The notes below the pieces were generated by a model. The model was not told the DNA's origin. It saw only the letters and a program-made list of their open reading frames with translations, and ran no database searches. From contig CAZEFW010000021.1 in NCBI GenBank assembly GCA_964511535.1, positions 10,300-74,299 of the forward strand: a stretch of 64,000 bases of DNA, in the 5' to 3' direction. Source of the stretch: CAZCFB01 sp964511535. Its GTDB lineage: Bacteria > Myxococcota_A > Polyangia > GCA-2747355 > CAZCFB01. The translations under genes were made by a program, and so were the position numbers. This document shows, piece by piece, positions 39,508 through 48,166 of the stretch. The stretch's first letter is position 1. Each line of letters opens with the position of its first letter.

Positions 39508-39619
39508 TTACTTACCTCCAGGTTGGTTGGTTTTAATACCGCTTCTTGTATCGACCAATTGCTCGTTTTGCCTTATTTCAGGTGTGCCGCCGCCCTCTCG
39601 GGCCTTGGTCACAGCAGGC

Positions 39620-39648
39620 GCGTTACCACTACAAAAATCGGCTGTCAA
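39620..39648 (-). promoter_or_regulatory. Putative dsr operon promoter
   Basis: On the minus strand a perfect -35 box TTGACA (39648-39643) is followed after 17 bases by TAACGC (39625-39620), a partial -10 box. Transcription would start near 39613, leaving a leader of about 105 bases before the dsrA ATG. The surrounding DNA is AT-richer than the genes. Confidence 0.55.
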
Positions 39649-39711
39649 CGAAAAATGGGCACGGTCCCAGGCCTGAAAGCACAACAATTTCCGAATACTA
39701 CAACTATCACG

Positions 39712-39727
39712 GTTAGCCCAGGCTAAC
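39712..39727. promoter_or_regulatory. Palindromic operator candidate upstream of dsrA
   Basis: GTTAGCC and GGCTAAC are separated by CA, a perfect 16-bp dyad centred about 74 bases upstream of the dsr -35 box. It lies in the 418-base divergent gap between dsrA and the hydrolase at 39926. The position suits an activator or shared regulator. No regulator gene is adjacent. Confidence 0.45.
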
Positions 39728-39925
39728 TATGTAAAGAGGGCCCAACGGCGCTTGGGGGGGGACCCACACGCGCCGCCGAGGAGAGCCGTCGACGCACCGC
39801 GGCACGGAATCCTGCGAAATTCCCACAGATCTATCGGACTTTTGGCGCCCAAGGAATTTGACCTGCTCTGCCGGGGACCACATGATAGTCGAGATTCTAG
39901 GGCACCCGGGCACGGTAGATCCCCC

Positions 39926-40759
39926 ATGAAAGGCTACTCCGAGGCATGCTGGTTTTTGGATCTCCCGGGTGGAGACCATCGCCTCTATACCTGCACCTAT
40001 ATTCCCAGAGACCCCACGGCGCCCGCGGTTGTCATCGTGCCGCCCATGGGCCGCGAGCGATTGCGCTGCTACCGCGAGCTGGCCAACATGGCCCGGGACC
40101 TGGCCGCGGCAGGTCACCCCGTGGCTCGCTTCGACTACCGCGGCGAAGGCGAAAGCAGCGGCAGCTTCGAGACCTCAACCGTGGCCGACCGGGTTCAGGA
40201 CGTGGCCGCCGTGGCCCGGGCGCTGGCCGACGCCTCTGGCGTGGATGAAATCTGCCTGGTGGGGTTGCGGCTCGGCGCCCTGGTGGCTGTCATGGCCGCC
40301 CCGGACATCGGCGCGCGCCAGCTGGTGCTGGTGGATCCTGTGTGCAAGCCCGCGGGCCTGGCGCGAACCCTGCTGCGGGCCAACGTGGTGCTCCAGACCC
40401 ATTATCAGGGCAAGATCTCTCGCGATGCGGCCACCCTGCGCGAGGCCATGGCCAGCGGTGAGGCGGTCTCCATCTATGGCTTCATGCTGGGCGAGCCGCT
40501 GCTGAAGGAGCTCGAGGCGCTGGATCCCGCGCCGCACCTGGCCCGGTTCCGTGGCCGCGCTGACCTGCTGTACATGGCGCCGCGGGAGGTGAAGCCGAAG
40601 CGCGACCTGGCCGCCTGGCTGACCCAGCTCGAACAGGGGGCCGAGGCTGGGGCCCGCTGCGTGGTCATGGCGTTCTCCTGGACCAGCCGCAAGCGGTGGA
40701 CGCCCCGGCTCGCGCCCCTCAACGCTGCGGTGCGCCATTGCCTGAGCGGAGGCGCGTGA
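39926..40759 (+). CDS. Alpha/beta hydrolase-fold protein, exosortase-A-system hydrolase 2-like, nucleophile Ser replaced
   Basis: From the ATG at 39926 the product is 277 residues; the ribosome binding site is weak and the frame is open further upstream. It has an alpha/beta hydrolase core with VIVPPMGRERLRCYRELANMA and RFDYRGEGESSG. The nucleophile elbow reads GLRLGAL, with Arg where GxSxG hydrolases have Ser. The same substitution is what I recall for the exosortase-A-system-associated hydrolase 2 family found in exopolysaccharide loci. The protein may therefore be non-catalytic or have a different chemistry. The TGA stop overlaps the ATG of the next gene, so the two are co-translated. Confidence 0.65.
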   Translation: MKGYSEACWFLDLPGGDHRLYTCTYIPRDPTAPAVVIVPPMGRERLRCYRELANMARDLAAAGHPVARFDYRGEGESSGSFETSTVADRVQDVAAVARALADASGVDEICLVGLRLGALVAVMAAPDIGARQLVLVDPVCKPAGLARTLLRANVVLQTHYQGKISRDAATLREAMASGEAVSIYGFMLGEPLLKELEALDPAPHLARFRGRADLLYMAPREVKPKRDLAAWLTQLEQGAEAGARCVVMAFSWTSRKRWTPRLAPLNAAVRHCLSGGA

Positions 40760-41718
40760 TGGCCACAGGACCGCGAATCGTCGCCGAGGCCGTGACCATC
40801 ACGGTGCCAAACAGCGAGGGCGAGGTGATGTACGGGGTGCTCACCTCCCCTGCCGCGCCGCCCTCTCCGCGTCGGGCGCTGATGTTCAGCCAGGCGGGGC
40901 TCCAGAACAAGGGCGGCGTGGGCGACTACTTTCGCTGGCTGGCCGACGCCCTGGCCGCCGCCGGCTACGATGTGCTCCGCTTTGACCAGCGCGGCACCGG
41001 CGACAGCCCCGGGGAGATCCTCGAGGATGTGCCGCTGGAGGACTACTTCATCGCCGTGCAATCCGGTGCCTCCACCGAGGACACTCGCGCCGCGCTGAAG
41101 TGGCTCGAGGAGCGGCTGCCCGAGGCCAAGGTGTACCTCTGGGGGCAGTGCGGCGGAGCCGTCCCGAGCCTCGCCACGGCCGCGGATCACGACCGGGACG
41201 TGGCCGGGGTGATGCTGCTGGCGCTGCCGGTGCTCTACTCGCGCCCCCTGGACGCCGTACGAGAGGGAGACGCGCGGGTGGCGGGCAAGGGCTACCTGCT
41301 CAAGTTGATGGAGCCGCGGTCCTACCTGCGCTTCCTGGGCGGCAAGTCGGACTACCGCCTGATCAAGGCCGCGCTCAGGTCGGTGGCGCGGCGGGCGCGG
41401 CGGCGGGTGGACCGCCAGCTGGAGCGGTTCCGCCCGGCGGCTCAGCCAGACCACGCGCTGTTCAACGACCATTTCTGGGAGGCGTTCCGCGAGGTGATGG
41501 CCCGGCGGATCCCGGTGCTATGCCTCATGGCCGAGGTGGACAACGAGACGCCGGAGTTCAACCAGGAGTTCAAGGCCAAGGTGCTCAATAAGCGCCCCGG
41601 CTGGCGCCGCCTGTGCGCGGTGCGCTACATCCCGGACGCCGACCACAGCCTGATGTTCCCCGAGGCCAGAGAGCGCTCCCTGCAGATGATGCTCGAGTGG
41701 CTGGAGCAGTACGCCTGA
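40759..41718 (+). CDS. Alpha/beta hydrolase-fold protein, exosortase-A-system hydrolase 1-like, Cys nucleophile
   Basis: The ATG at 40759 overlaps the preceding stop and has GGAGG seven bases upstream. The 319-residue protein has GVLTSPAAPP near the start, RFDQRGTGDSPGE as the oxyanion strand region, and a nucleophile elbow GQCGG, with Cys in place of Ser. A later Asp and His (AEVDNET and DADHSLMF) could complete a triad. A Cys nucleophile at this position is a trait of exosortase-A-system hydrolase 1-like proteins (LWGxCxG). The neighbouring flippase, glycosyltransferase and chain-length genes point to a role in modifying or trimming a surface polysaccharide or its lipid carrier, which is inference. 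Confidence 0.65.
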   Translation: MATGPRIVAEAVTITVPNSEGEVMYGVLTSPAAPPSPRRALMFSQAGLQNKGGVGDYFRWLADALAAAGYDVLRFDQRGTGDSPGEILEDVPLEDYFIAVQSGASTEDTRAALKWLEERLPEAKVYLWGQCGGAVPSLATAADHDRDVAGVMLLALPVLYSRPLDAVREGDARVAGKGYLLKLMEPRSYLRFLGGKSDYRLIKAALRSVARRARRRVDRQLERFRPAAQPDHALFNDHFWEAFREVMARRIPVLCLMAEVDNETPEFNQEFKAKVLNKRPGWRRLCAVRYIPDADHSLMFPEARERSLQMMLEWLEQYA

Positions 41719-41753
41719 CGGACAAATCAGAGGAAGTTTAGCCAGCGCAGCGG

Positions 41754-43202
41754 TTATCCGCGTAGCTTCCGGATCACTTTTCGGGTCATCTCCCGCGCCT
41801 CGCCGTCCAGCAGCAACAGCAGCGCCGCATAGATCACCATTCCGGCGGCGATGCGCAGCACCAGCCGCAGCACTCCGGCCCCCGGGTTGATGAAGTAGAT
41901 GGCGCCCGCCATGGCGGTGGCCAGCGCGGCGTGCATCAGCAGCGGCCCCACGGCCAGCGGCGTCCGCAGCAGCCGGGAGCCGCGCACCCAGAACAGGCCG
42001 GTCAGCACCATCTGCGACAGCAGCGTCGCCGCCGCGGCGCCGAGGATTCCGAGCTTCGGGATGAGCAGGAAGTTGAGCCCGGCGTTGACCACCGCGCCCA
42101 TCAGGTTCAGCCGCGCCATGAGCCAGGGGCGCTTCTTGAGGAACATCCCCGCGCCGAGGATCTCCCGCCCGCCGGTGAACAGCAGACCGGCGGTGAGCAC
42201 CGGCACCAGCGCGGCGCCGGGGGCGTAGGTGTCCGAGGCCATCAGCGCCAGCAGGTCCTGGCACACCATCTGGAGCCCGGCGATGGCCGCGAAGGCGAAC
42301 AGGAAGAACCAGCGGGAGGAGCGCCCCAGAAAGACCGACGCCGCCTCGGGCCCATCCTGCTCGTACAGCCGGGTCACGGTGGGCGTCACGGCCATCATCA
42401 CCGGCATGGTGAAGACCATGTTGATATAGCTGGAGAGGTTGTACGCCACCGTGTAGAAGCCGAGCTGCGCCTTGTTGAGCAGGTAGAGGATGATGAACCG
42501 GTCGCCGGTGTAGAACAGCACGCCGCTCATCTCGAACAGCGACATCGGGAAGCCGAAGGTGACCGCCTCCTTGACCATGGGGAAGCTCAGGTTATCCCGG
42601 CTGAAGCTGGTGCTGCGCAGGATGAACGCCATGAGCGCCACCACGATCACCGCCTCGCCCACCACCAGCCCGATGTAGTAGCCGGTCAGCCCGCCGATGA
42701 GCACCGTGGCCCCGAGCACGGCCCCGATCATCGCCGCGTAGGTGCCCACCACCTCGAAGACGGCGTAGGCGCGGGAGCGCTCGCTGGCGTTGAGCTGGGC
42801 CATGCCGAACGACTGCAGCGAGCGCAGCAGGATGATCGGGCTGGACAGCAGCATGAAGAACGCCAGCTCGTGGCCGATGATGGCTCGCAGCAGCACGGTG
42901 CCCAGGTCGTAGATCGCCGTCGCTGACAGCGAGGCCACGACGGTGGCGATGAAGAAGGAGAGGATAAAGCGCCGCTGGCCAGCCGGGTCCTCGGCCCACT
43001 GGGCCCAGAGCCGCACCGTGCTGAACTGCAGCCCCAGCTTTGACACGCCGATGGAGAGGTTGAGCAGGGTGACGATGAGCCCCATCACGCCGTACTCCGA
43101 CGGCGTCAGGTGGCGGGTCAGGATCGGGTAGGAGATGAAGCCGGCCACCATCATGACCAGCTTGGCCAGCGAGTAGTGACCGATCCGCTGCAGGATCCCC
43201 AA
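41754..43202 (-). CDS. Wzx-like polysaccharide flippase (MOP/MATE superfamily)
   Basis: The 482-residue protein has about fourteen hydrophobic helices and opens with RIGHYSLAKLVMMVAGFISYPILTR and HLTPSEYGVMGL, the N-terminal pattern of Wzx/RfbX flippases. GDRFIILYLLNKAQLGFYTVAYNLSS and PKLGILGAAAATLLSQ are further family segments. Wzx proteins turn lipid-linked repeat units to the outer face of the inner membrane for polymerisation. Together with the Wzz-like protein (45011) and the Wza-like protein (32648) this fits a Wzx/Wzy-type pathway, although no Wzy polymerase is in the window. It starts three bases after the acetyltransferase stop, so the pair is an operon. Confidence 0.88.
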   Translation of the reverse strand: MGILQRIGHYSLAKLVMMVAGFISYPILTRHLTPSEYGVMGLIVTLLNLSIGVSKLGLQFSTVRLWAQWAEDPAGQRRFILSFFIATVVASLSATAIYDLGTVLLRAIIGHELAFFMLLSSPIILLRSLQSFGMAQLNASERSRAYAVFEVVGTYAAMIGAVLGATVLIGGLTGYYIGLVVGEAVIVVALMAFILRSTSFSRDNLSFPMVKEAVTFGFPMSLFEMSGVLFYTGDRFIILYLLNKAQLGFYTVAYNLSSYINMVFTMPVMMAVTPTVTRLYEQDGPEAASVFLGRSSRWFFLFAFAAIAGLQMVCQDLLALMASDTYAPGAALVPVLTAGLLFTGGREILGAGMFLKKRPWLMARLNLMGAVVNAGLNFLLIPKLGILGAAAATLLSQMVLTGLFWVRGSRLLRTPLAVGPLLMHAALATAMAGAIYFINPGAGVLRLVLRIAAGMVIYAALLLLLDGEAREMTRKVIRKLRG

Positions 43203-43205
43203 GTG

Positions 43206-43757
43206 TCAGCCCTTGCGCGGCTTCGCCCGGGCGGGGATGCCCACGGCCACATGGTCCGCGGGCACGTCCTTGACCACCACCGCGTTGGCGCCCACCGAGG
43301 CGTTGTCCCCCAGGCGCACGCCGCCCAGGACCTTGGCCCCGGCGCCGACGTAGACGTTGTCGCCCAGCCGGGGCACGCCGTGGTCGCCCTGGCCGCGGGT
43401 CCCGAGGGTCACGCCCTGGCCGATGGAGCAGCCGCGCCCCATGTGGGTCTCGGGGTGCACGATGATGGTGCCGAAGTGGCCGATGTAGAACCCGGGGCCG
43501 ATGTCACAGCTGGCCGGCACGGAGATGCCCGTGGCCACCTCCACGGCCTTCTGCGCGGCCTTGTACGCCAGCCGCGCGGGCGCACCGAGCGGGGTGCGGC
43601 GGCCGGAGTAGACCCACTGGCCGTAGCGCATCACGGTGGTGGCCCACACCCCCTGGGAGGTGATCAGCTCCTGCGCTTTGCCCGCGGCGCTCATCTCGGC
43701 GTCAACGTAACGGTCGAGGTCTGCGGCGAGGTCGCTGAGGAAACGGCGGAATCCCAT
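43206..43757 (-). CDS. Serine O-acetyltransferase-like hexapeptide-repeat enzyme
   Basis: The 183-residue protein carries left-handed beta-helix hexapeptide repeats, for example IGPGFYIGHFGTIIVHPET, MGRGCSIGQGVTLG and LGDNVYVGAGAKVLGG. These match the C-terminal half of CysE-type acetyltransferases, including the catalytic-loop His in GHFG. The N-terminal region is shorter than in CysE (about 270 residues). Beside a flippase it is more likely a sugar O-acetyltransferase of the exopolysaccharide pathway than a cysteine-biosynthesis enzyme, though this is inference. It shares a 60-base divergent region with the glycosyltransferase at 43818. Confidence 0.82.
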   Translation of the reverse strand: MGFRRFLSDLAADLDRYVDAEMSAAGKAQELITSQGVWATTVMRYGQWVYSGRRTPLGAPARLAYKAAQKAVEVATGISVPASCDIGPGFYIGHFGTIIVHPETHMGRGCSIGQGVTLGTRGQGDHGVPRLGDNVYVGAGAKVLGGVRLGDNASVGANAVVVKDVPADHVAVGIPARAKPRKG

Positions 43758-43766
43758 GGCAACAGA

Positions 43767-43810
43767 GTTTAGGAGCTAAGTTTTGCTCGGGCAAAAGTAA
43801 AAACCTAAAC
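43767..43810. promoter_or_regulatory. Nested 44-bp dyad between divergent polysaccharide genes
   Basis: Outer arms GTTTAGG (43767-43773) and CCTAAAC (43804-43810) and inner arms TTTTGC (43781-43786) and GCAAAA (43791-43796) share the same centre. The dyad fills most of the 60 bases between the acetyltransferase ATG and the glycosyltransferase GTG, so a protein bound there could control both genes. Confidence 0.55.
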
Positions 43811-43817
43811 TTGCCTC

Positions 43818-44936
43818 GTGAACATCGCCATCGACTGCCGAATCCTGGTGTCCAACTTCCGCGGCGGGATCCTGGTTTACACAGAGCGGCTGGTGGAGCA
43901 CCTGAGCCTCATCGATCCGCTCAACCGCTACCAGCTGCTCTTCGCGGGGCTGCGCCTGCGCACGGGCGACGTGCCGATCGAGGTGGGCCCAAAGTTCTCG
44001 CGCCACCTGCTGCCGCTGCCCGACCGGCCGTTCCGCGGGCGCACCTTCCTCTGGACCGAGGTGGCCCTGCCCGCCTTCTTCGCCGCCCGGCGCCCTGACA
44101 TCTATCACCTGCCGGCGTTTCACGAGCTGCCCGGCTCGCGGCGCGTCAAGAAGGTGGTCACCATCCATGACCTGCGCACCCTGCACATCGACGACGGCGA
44201 CCCGCAGGACCTGGACGCCATCCGCCGCTCTTGCGGCCGCGCCGACCATGTGATCACCATCTCGTCGTTCACCCGGGACGACCTGGTGCAGCAGATGGGC
44301 GTGCCGGAGGAGAAGATCACCATCGTGCCGCTGGGCGTGGACGCGGACTTCAGGCAGCTGGCGGACCGGGCGCCGGTGGAGGCCCTGCGCCAGCGCCTCG
44401 GGATCGACAGGCCCTACTTCCTCTCCCTCGGGCTGGTGCCGCGCAAAAACATCGACCAGCAGCTCGAGGCGTACGCTCGCTATCGCCACCGCGGAGAGGT
44501 GGCCCTGGTGCTGGCCGGTCACCTGGGCGGCCCCCACGTGGACCGCTACCGGCGCCGCATCCAGGACCTGGGCCTGCAGCGGGACGTGCTGCTGCCAGGG
44601 CCGGTCTCCCTGGAGGACCTGGTGCTGCTGTACAACGGGGCGCGCGGGTTCGTCTTCCCCTCGCGGCTGGAGGGCTTCGGCATCCCGGTGCTGGAGGCCA
44701 TGGCGTGCGGCGTGCCGGTCATCACCTCCGACGGCTCGGCCCTGCCCGAGGTGGCCGGAGACGCGGCGATTCTGGTGGATCCGAACGATCCCAAACAGAT
44801 AGCCGACGCCATGGAGCGCCTCACGGAAAACGAAAACCTGCACGACCTGATGGTGCAGCGGGGCGTCGCGCGCGCGGCCGGCTTCACCTGGGAGCGCATG
44901 GCCCGGGAGATCCTGGCGGTCTACGAGTCGCTGTAG
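43818..44936 (+). CDS. GT4-family glycosyltransferase
   Basis: The start is a GTG at 43818, only seven bases after the dyad and without a clear ribosome binding site. The 372-residue product opens with NIAIDCRILVSNFRGGILVYTERL and contains KKVVTIHDLRTL, YFLSLGLVPRKNIDQQLEAY and PSRLEGFGIPVLEAMACGVPV with the E-x7-E pair of GT4 enzymes. This pattern is typical of mannosyltransferase-like members (WbaZ/MtfB type). It would add a sugar from a nucleotide donor to the growing lipid-linked unit. The Wzz-like gene follows 74 bases downstream. Confidence 0.88.
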   Translation: MNIAIDCRILVSNFRGGILVYTERLVEHLSLIDPLNRYQLLFAGLRLRTGDVPIEVGPKFSRHLLPLPDRPFRGRTFLWTEVALPAFFAARRPDIYHLPAFHELPGSRRVKKVVTIHDLRTLHIDDGDPQDLDAIRRSCGRADHVITISSFTRDDLVQQMGVPEEKITIVPLGVDADFRQLADRAPVEALRQRLGIDRPYFLSLGLVPRKNIDQQLEAYARYRHRGEVALVLAGHLGGPHVDRYRRRIQDLGLQRDVLLPGPVSLEDLVLLYNGARGFVFPSRLEGFGIPVLEAMACGVPVITSDGSALPEVAGDAAILVDPNDPKQIADAMERLTENENLHDLMVQRGVARAAGFTWERMAREILAVYESL

Positions 44937-45010
44937 CCAGGGGGGTACGGAAAGGGGATCCCGCGCGCTTCCTGTAGTACTATTCTCAACGAAGAGGAGA
45001 GCGGACAGAC

Positions 45011-46462
45011 ATGGCCGAGGACGCGCTCGCCAACCTGGTCAGCCAGGTCCGAAAATATATAGAGTTTGCCCGGAGGGTGATGCGGCGCTGGCTCCTGATG
45101 GGGATCATCTGCGTGCTCGGGGTGAGCGCGTCGCTGGCCGTGGCCCTCACCTCAACCCGGATTTACCAGTCCCGCGCCATGGTGGCCTACAAGCCGAGCA
45201 TCGACCGCGCTAGCCTGGGGTGGGAGGGCGGCGGCGGCCTGCCCGAGAACTTCCTGCGCCAGCAGGTGGGTCAGTTCACCGCCTCCAACACCATGCTGCT
45301 GACCATGGCGCGCACCCTCGACCTGTACCCCAAGGAGCGGGACGTCTCGGCGCCAGAGGTGATCCTGGAGTACTTGCGAGACGCCATCACCTACAACACG
45401 GTGGGCAACGACTCGTTCTGGATCGCCTTCGAGTACAAGGACAAGGCGCTGGCCCAGAAGGCGTGCGCCTACCTGGTAGACGAGTTCATCTCCAAGCACA
45501 TCAAGGAGAAGCTGGGCGCGGCCACCGCGACCCAGGCGTTCATGGAGAACGAGGCGGCCAAGGTCAAGACGCAGCTCAAGAAGATCGAGAGTGACCTGGC
45601 GTCCTTCGTGGCCGAGCACCCCGAGTTCCAGATCGACCCGGCCACGGGCATGCCCCGGGGCACCGCAGCGCTGCAGAAGCCGGGGGGCCGCTCACCTTCT
45701 CGCCTGGCGCGCCGCCTGTTGACGCGCTCGAGCCCGGAGCTGCGTGACGCGCTGGCCGCCAAGGGGCGGCTGCAGGCCGAGCTGGTGGGGCTCAACCCGC
45801 GGGGCAGCCAGCAGGTGGCCCGGGCGCAGGAGAACATGGCAGCGGCCCGCACCACCCTGGCGGCCCTCAAGCGCAAGTACACTGACAAGCACCCCGACGT
45901 GAAGCGCGCCCAGGAATACTTCAGGCAGATGAGCGGTCAGTTGACTGTGGCCAAGCAGGCCCAGAACGTGGCAGCGGGCAAGGTCACCTCGACGCGCAAG
46001 CGGCTGGCCGGCATCGACCGCAAGATCGCGCGGCTGAGCACGCCGAGGCGCGTGGGGCCCAAGAAGGAGAAGCCGGCCAAGCCCGTCGACCCGATCAAGG
46101 CGGGCATCAACGAGGCGGCGCGGCTGGAGCAGCGGTGGTACGAGCTGGACGGCGAGCGGCAGGTGGCGCGAGCCAAGCACGAGCAGATCCAGGCGCAGCT
46201 GCAGCGCAGCGAGCTGAGCACGGGCATCGAGCGCAAGCAGGCCGAGAAGGAGTACGCCATCATCGACAAGGCGAGCTTCCCGGGCAAACCGATCCGACCG
46301 AGCCGCAAGAAGATCGTGCTGGCAGGCAGCGCCCTGGCGCTGATGCTCGGCGTGGGCCTGGCGAGCCTGCTGGTGATCTTCGACCCCCGGATCTACAACG
46401 AGGACGACCTGCGCAAGGCGACCAACCTGCCGGTGCTCGCGCAGATACCGAAGGAGGGGTGA
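45011..46462 (+). CDS. Wzz/GumC-like chain-length determinant
   Basis: The 483-residue protein has one hydrophobic helix near residues 27-48, a long periplasmic part rich in coiled coil (about 175-400), and a second helix at about 437-457 followed by DPRIYNEDDLRKATNLPVLAQIP. This is the layout of polysaccharide co-polymerases. IYQSRAMVAYKPS is the Wzz-like start of the periplasmic domain. No Tyr-kinase domain follows, so it is a PCP without a BY-kinase. Such proteins set polysaccharide length and contact the Wza channel. AGAGGAG precedes the ATG. The TGA stop overlaps the next ATG. Confidence 0.87.
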   Translation: MAEDALANLVSQVRKYIEFARRVMRRWLLMGIICVLGVSASLAVALTSTRIYQSRAMVAYKPSIDRASLGWEGGGGLPENFLRQQVGQFTASNTMLLTMARTLDLYPKERDVSAPEVILEYLRDAITYNTVGNDSFWIAFEYKDKALAQKACAYLVDEFISKHIKEKLGAATATQAFMENEAAKVKTQLKKIESDLASFVAEHPEFQIDPATGMPRGTAALQKPGGRSPSRLARRLLTRSSPELRDALAAKGRLQAELVGLNPRGSQQVARAQENMAAARTTLAALKRKYTDKHPDVKRAQEYFRQMSGQLTVAKQAQNVAAGKVTSTRKRLAGIDRKIARLSTPRRVGPKKEKPAKPVDPIKAGINEAARLEQRWYELDGERQVARAKHEQIQAQLQRSELSTGIERKQAEKEYAIIDKASFPGKPIRPSRKKIVLAGSALALMLGVGLASLLVIFDPRIYNEDDLRKATNLPVLAQIPKEG

Positions 46463-48096
46463 TGGCCCGGTGCAACTGGCCCGCGCGGCGCACATCTTGC
46501 GGCCTGTATGCGCCTTTCCTCGCCCTGGGGGCCCTGGCGTTCAGCCTGCTGCAACCACAGCCCGCCGACGCCCAGTTCCGCTACATGGGGACCCTCGACA
46601 TGCGCGAGCGGTTCACCAGCGACGTCAACGCCGGCCAGCAATCCGAGCCGGGCGCGCCGGATACCGAAGCCCGGTGGGACCTGATCACCGAGATCGAGCC
46701 GTCGCTGCGGGTGTACTACAACATGGCTCGGCACCAGCTCACCGCGCGCTACGCGCTGCTGTTTCAGGTCTACGCCCGCACCGAAGACGCGGTGGAGCAG
46801 CGCAACCTGCTCGGCTACGCCAACAGCCTCGGGCTCGGCTACAACTACGTCATCCAGCGCGGCACCGAGTTCGGCGTGCAGAACATCTTCCGCCAGGGCA
46901 CCGAGCAAGCCGGCGTGGCGGGCTACACCGCCGGGACCGGCACGCGGTCCGGCTACCAGACCACGGGGAACAAGTTCATCGCCGACGCCCTGGCCCTGGG
47001 CGTGGGGCACGAGTTCAGCTCGGTCTGGGCGCTGGTCTCGCGGGTGTATGGCGATGTCTACCTGGCCTACGACCGGTTCGATGACCCGGACTTCCGGCTG
47101 ATCCCGCCGCCGTGGAACTTCGGCGTGGCGGTGGAGGAGAGCCTGCGCCGAACCTTCAGCGTCGGCGTGCTGAGCGTGTCCCTGGGTTACGGCTGGATCA
47201 GGCAGTACTTCGACCAGGAGATCGTGCAGTTCATGGGCGCCTTCCCCGAGACGCTCGACACCATGATGGCCTCGGCGCTCATCGGCTGGGAGCAGCGGCT
47301 CAACGAGCAATGGGACTACAGCCTCGGCATCGGCGCCGACATGCGCATGCTTCAGGAGTACGAGGTGGTGGGGGACTGCCTCGTGGTCGGCGGCGTGAGC
47401 ACCTGCACCGCGGAGAACCGCGGCTACGGCGACCCGGGGTGGGGGCCAGCGGCGGAGGCGATGATCCGGTTCCGCTGGGAGCACTGGATCGGCGCGACCC
47501 TGGGCTACTCCCACCGCACCCAGCGCTACATCGAGAACCGGGTGGGCGTGGCGGCGGAGGCCGACGAGGTGGGCTTGTCGTTTCACTGCTACCTGGAGAA
47601 GTGGCACTTCACGGCGCACAGCGCGTTCCGCTACATGCGCATCTCCTCGCAGGAGCTGGGCAACGAGAGCGAGACCGACACCATGATGGGCCGCGGACAC
47701 CTCGGCGCGGCTTACCTGATCATCCCCGGCGTCTCGGTGGATCTGGCCTACGACTTCCAGGCCACCCAGGACGCCGTGTCGTACCAGTGGACCGATCGCC
47801 AGACGGGCGGACCGGGAACCAGCGAGCCGGGCACCTTCAGCTACTCCCTGCACCAGGTGACCCTCGGAGTGTCCCTGGCCTACCCGCCGCCGCCGGCGCA
47901 GGACCGGCGCTTCATGAGGCGGGAGAGCGAGTTCGATCCGGTCTTCACCCGATCTTTCGGCGGCGCAGCCGAGGGGCAGTCCCAGGCCGGCGAGCTGACC
48001 AACCCCGACCGGGTGGAGAACCAGCAGGACGGCACACCCGACGCAGACGGGCTGGACGAGGACATGCGGCGGCAGCAGGAAGAGGGCGAGCGGTGA
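46462..48096 (+). CDS. Outer-membrane beta-barrel protein of the exopolysaccharide locus
   Basis: The ATG at 46462 overlaps the Wzz-like stop (TGATG) with AAGGAGGGG just upstream, which decides the start. The 544-residue product has a signal peptide ending ADAQ. The mature part alternates aromatic and polar residues in strand-length segments (HQLTARYALLFQVYAR, NSLGLGYNYVIQRGTEFGVQN, WIGATLGYSHRTQRYIEN), as in 14- to 16-stranded barrels. Its gene position resembles barrel proteins called EpsL in exopolysaccharide clusters, and a role in export is likely but not shown. The last 60 residues are polar and unstructured. Confidence 0.75.
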   Translation: MARCNWPARRTSCGLYAPFLALGALAFSLLQPQPADAQFRYMGTLDMRERFTSDVNAGQQSEPGAPDTEARWDLITEIEPSLRVYYNMARHQLTARYALLFQVYARTEDAVEQRNLLGYANSLGLGYNYVIQRGTEFGVQNIFRQGTEQAGVAGYTAGTGTRSGYQTTGNKFIADALALGVGHEFSSVWALVSRVYGDVYLAYDRFDDPDFRLIPPPWNFGVAVEESLRRTFSVGVLSVSLGYGWIRQYFDQEIVQFMGAFPETLDTMMASALIGWEQRLNEQWDYSLGIGADMRMLQEYEVVGDCLVVGGVSTCTAENRGYGDPGWGPAAEAMIRFRWEHWIGATLGYSHRTQRYIENRVGVAAEADEVGLSFHCYLEKWHFTAHSAFRYMRISSQELGNESETDTMMGRGHLGAAYLIIPGVSVDLAYDFQATQDAVSYQWTDRQTGGPGTSEPGTFSYSLHQVTLGVSLAYPPPPAQDRRFMRRESEFDPVFTRSFGGAAEGQSQAGELTNPDRVENQQDGTPDADGLDEDMRRQQEEGER

Positions 48097-48107
48097 CCGC
48101 GGCAGGG

Positions 48108-48166
48108 CCGCGGCCTTCGGCCGCGGAATGACAGAACGACAAAATGACAAAACGACGAAATGACAG
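48108..48166. repeat. Hairpin plus octamer repeat, copy 1
   Basis: CCGCGGCC-TTC-GGCCGCGG (48108-48126) is followed by about five loose copies of an eight-base word of the form AATGACAG or AACGACAA. The tract runs into the LRR lipoprotein gene and supplies its ATG. A sister module sits at 50301. Confidence 0.75.
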
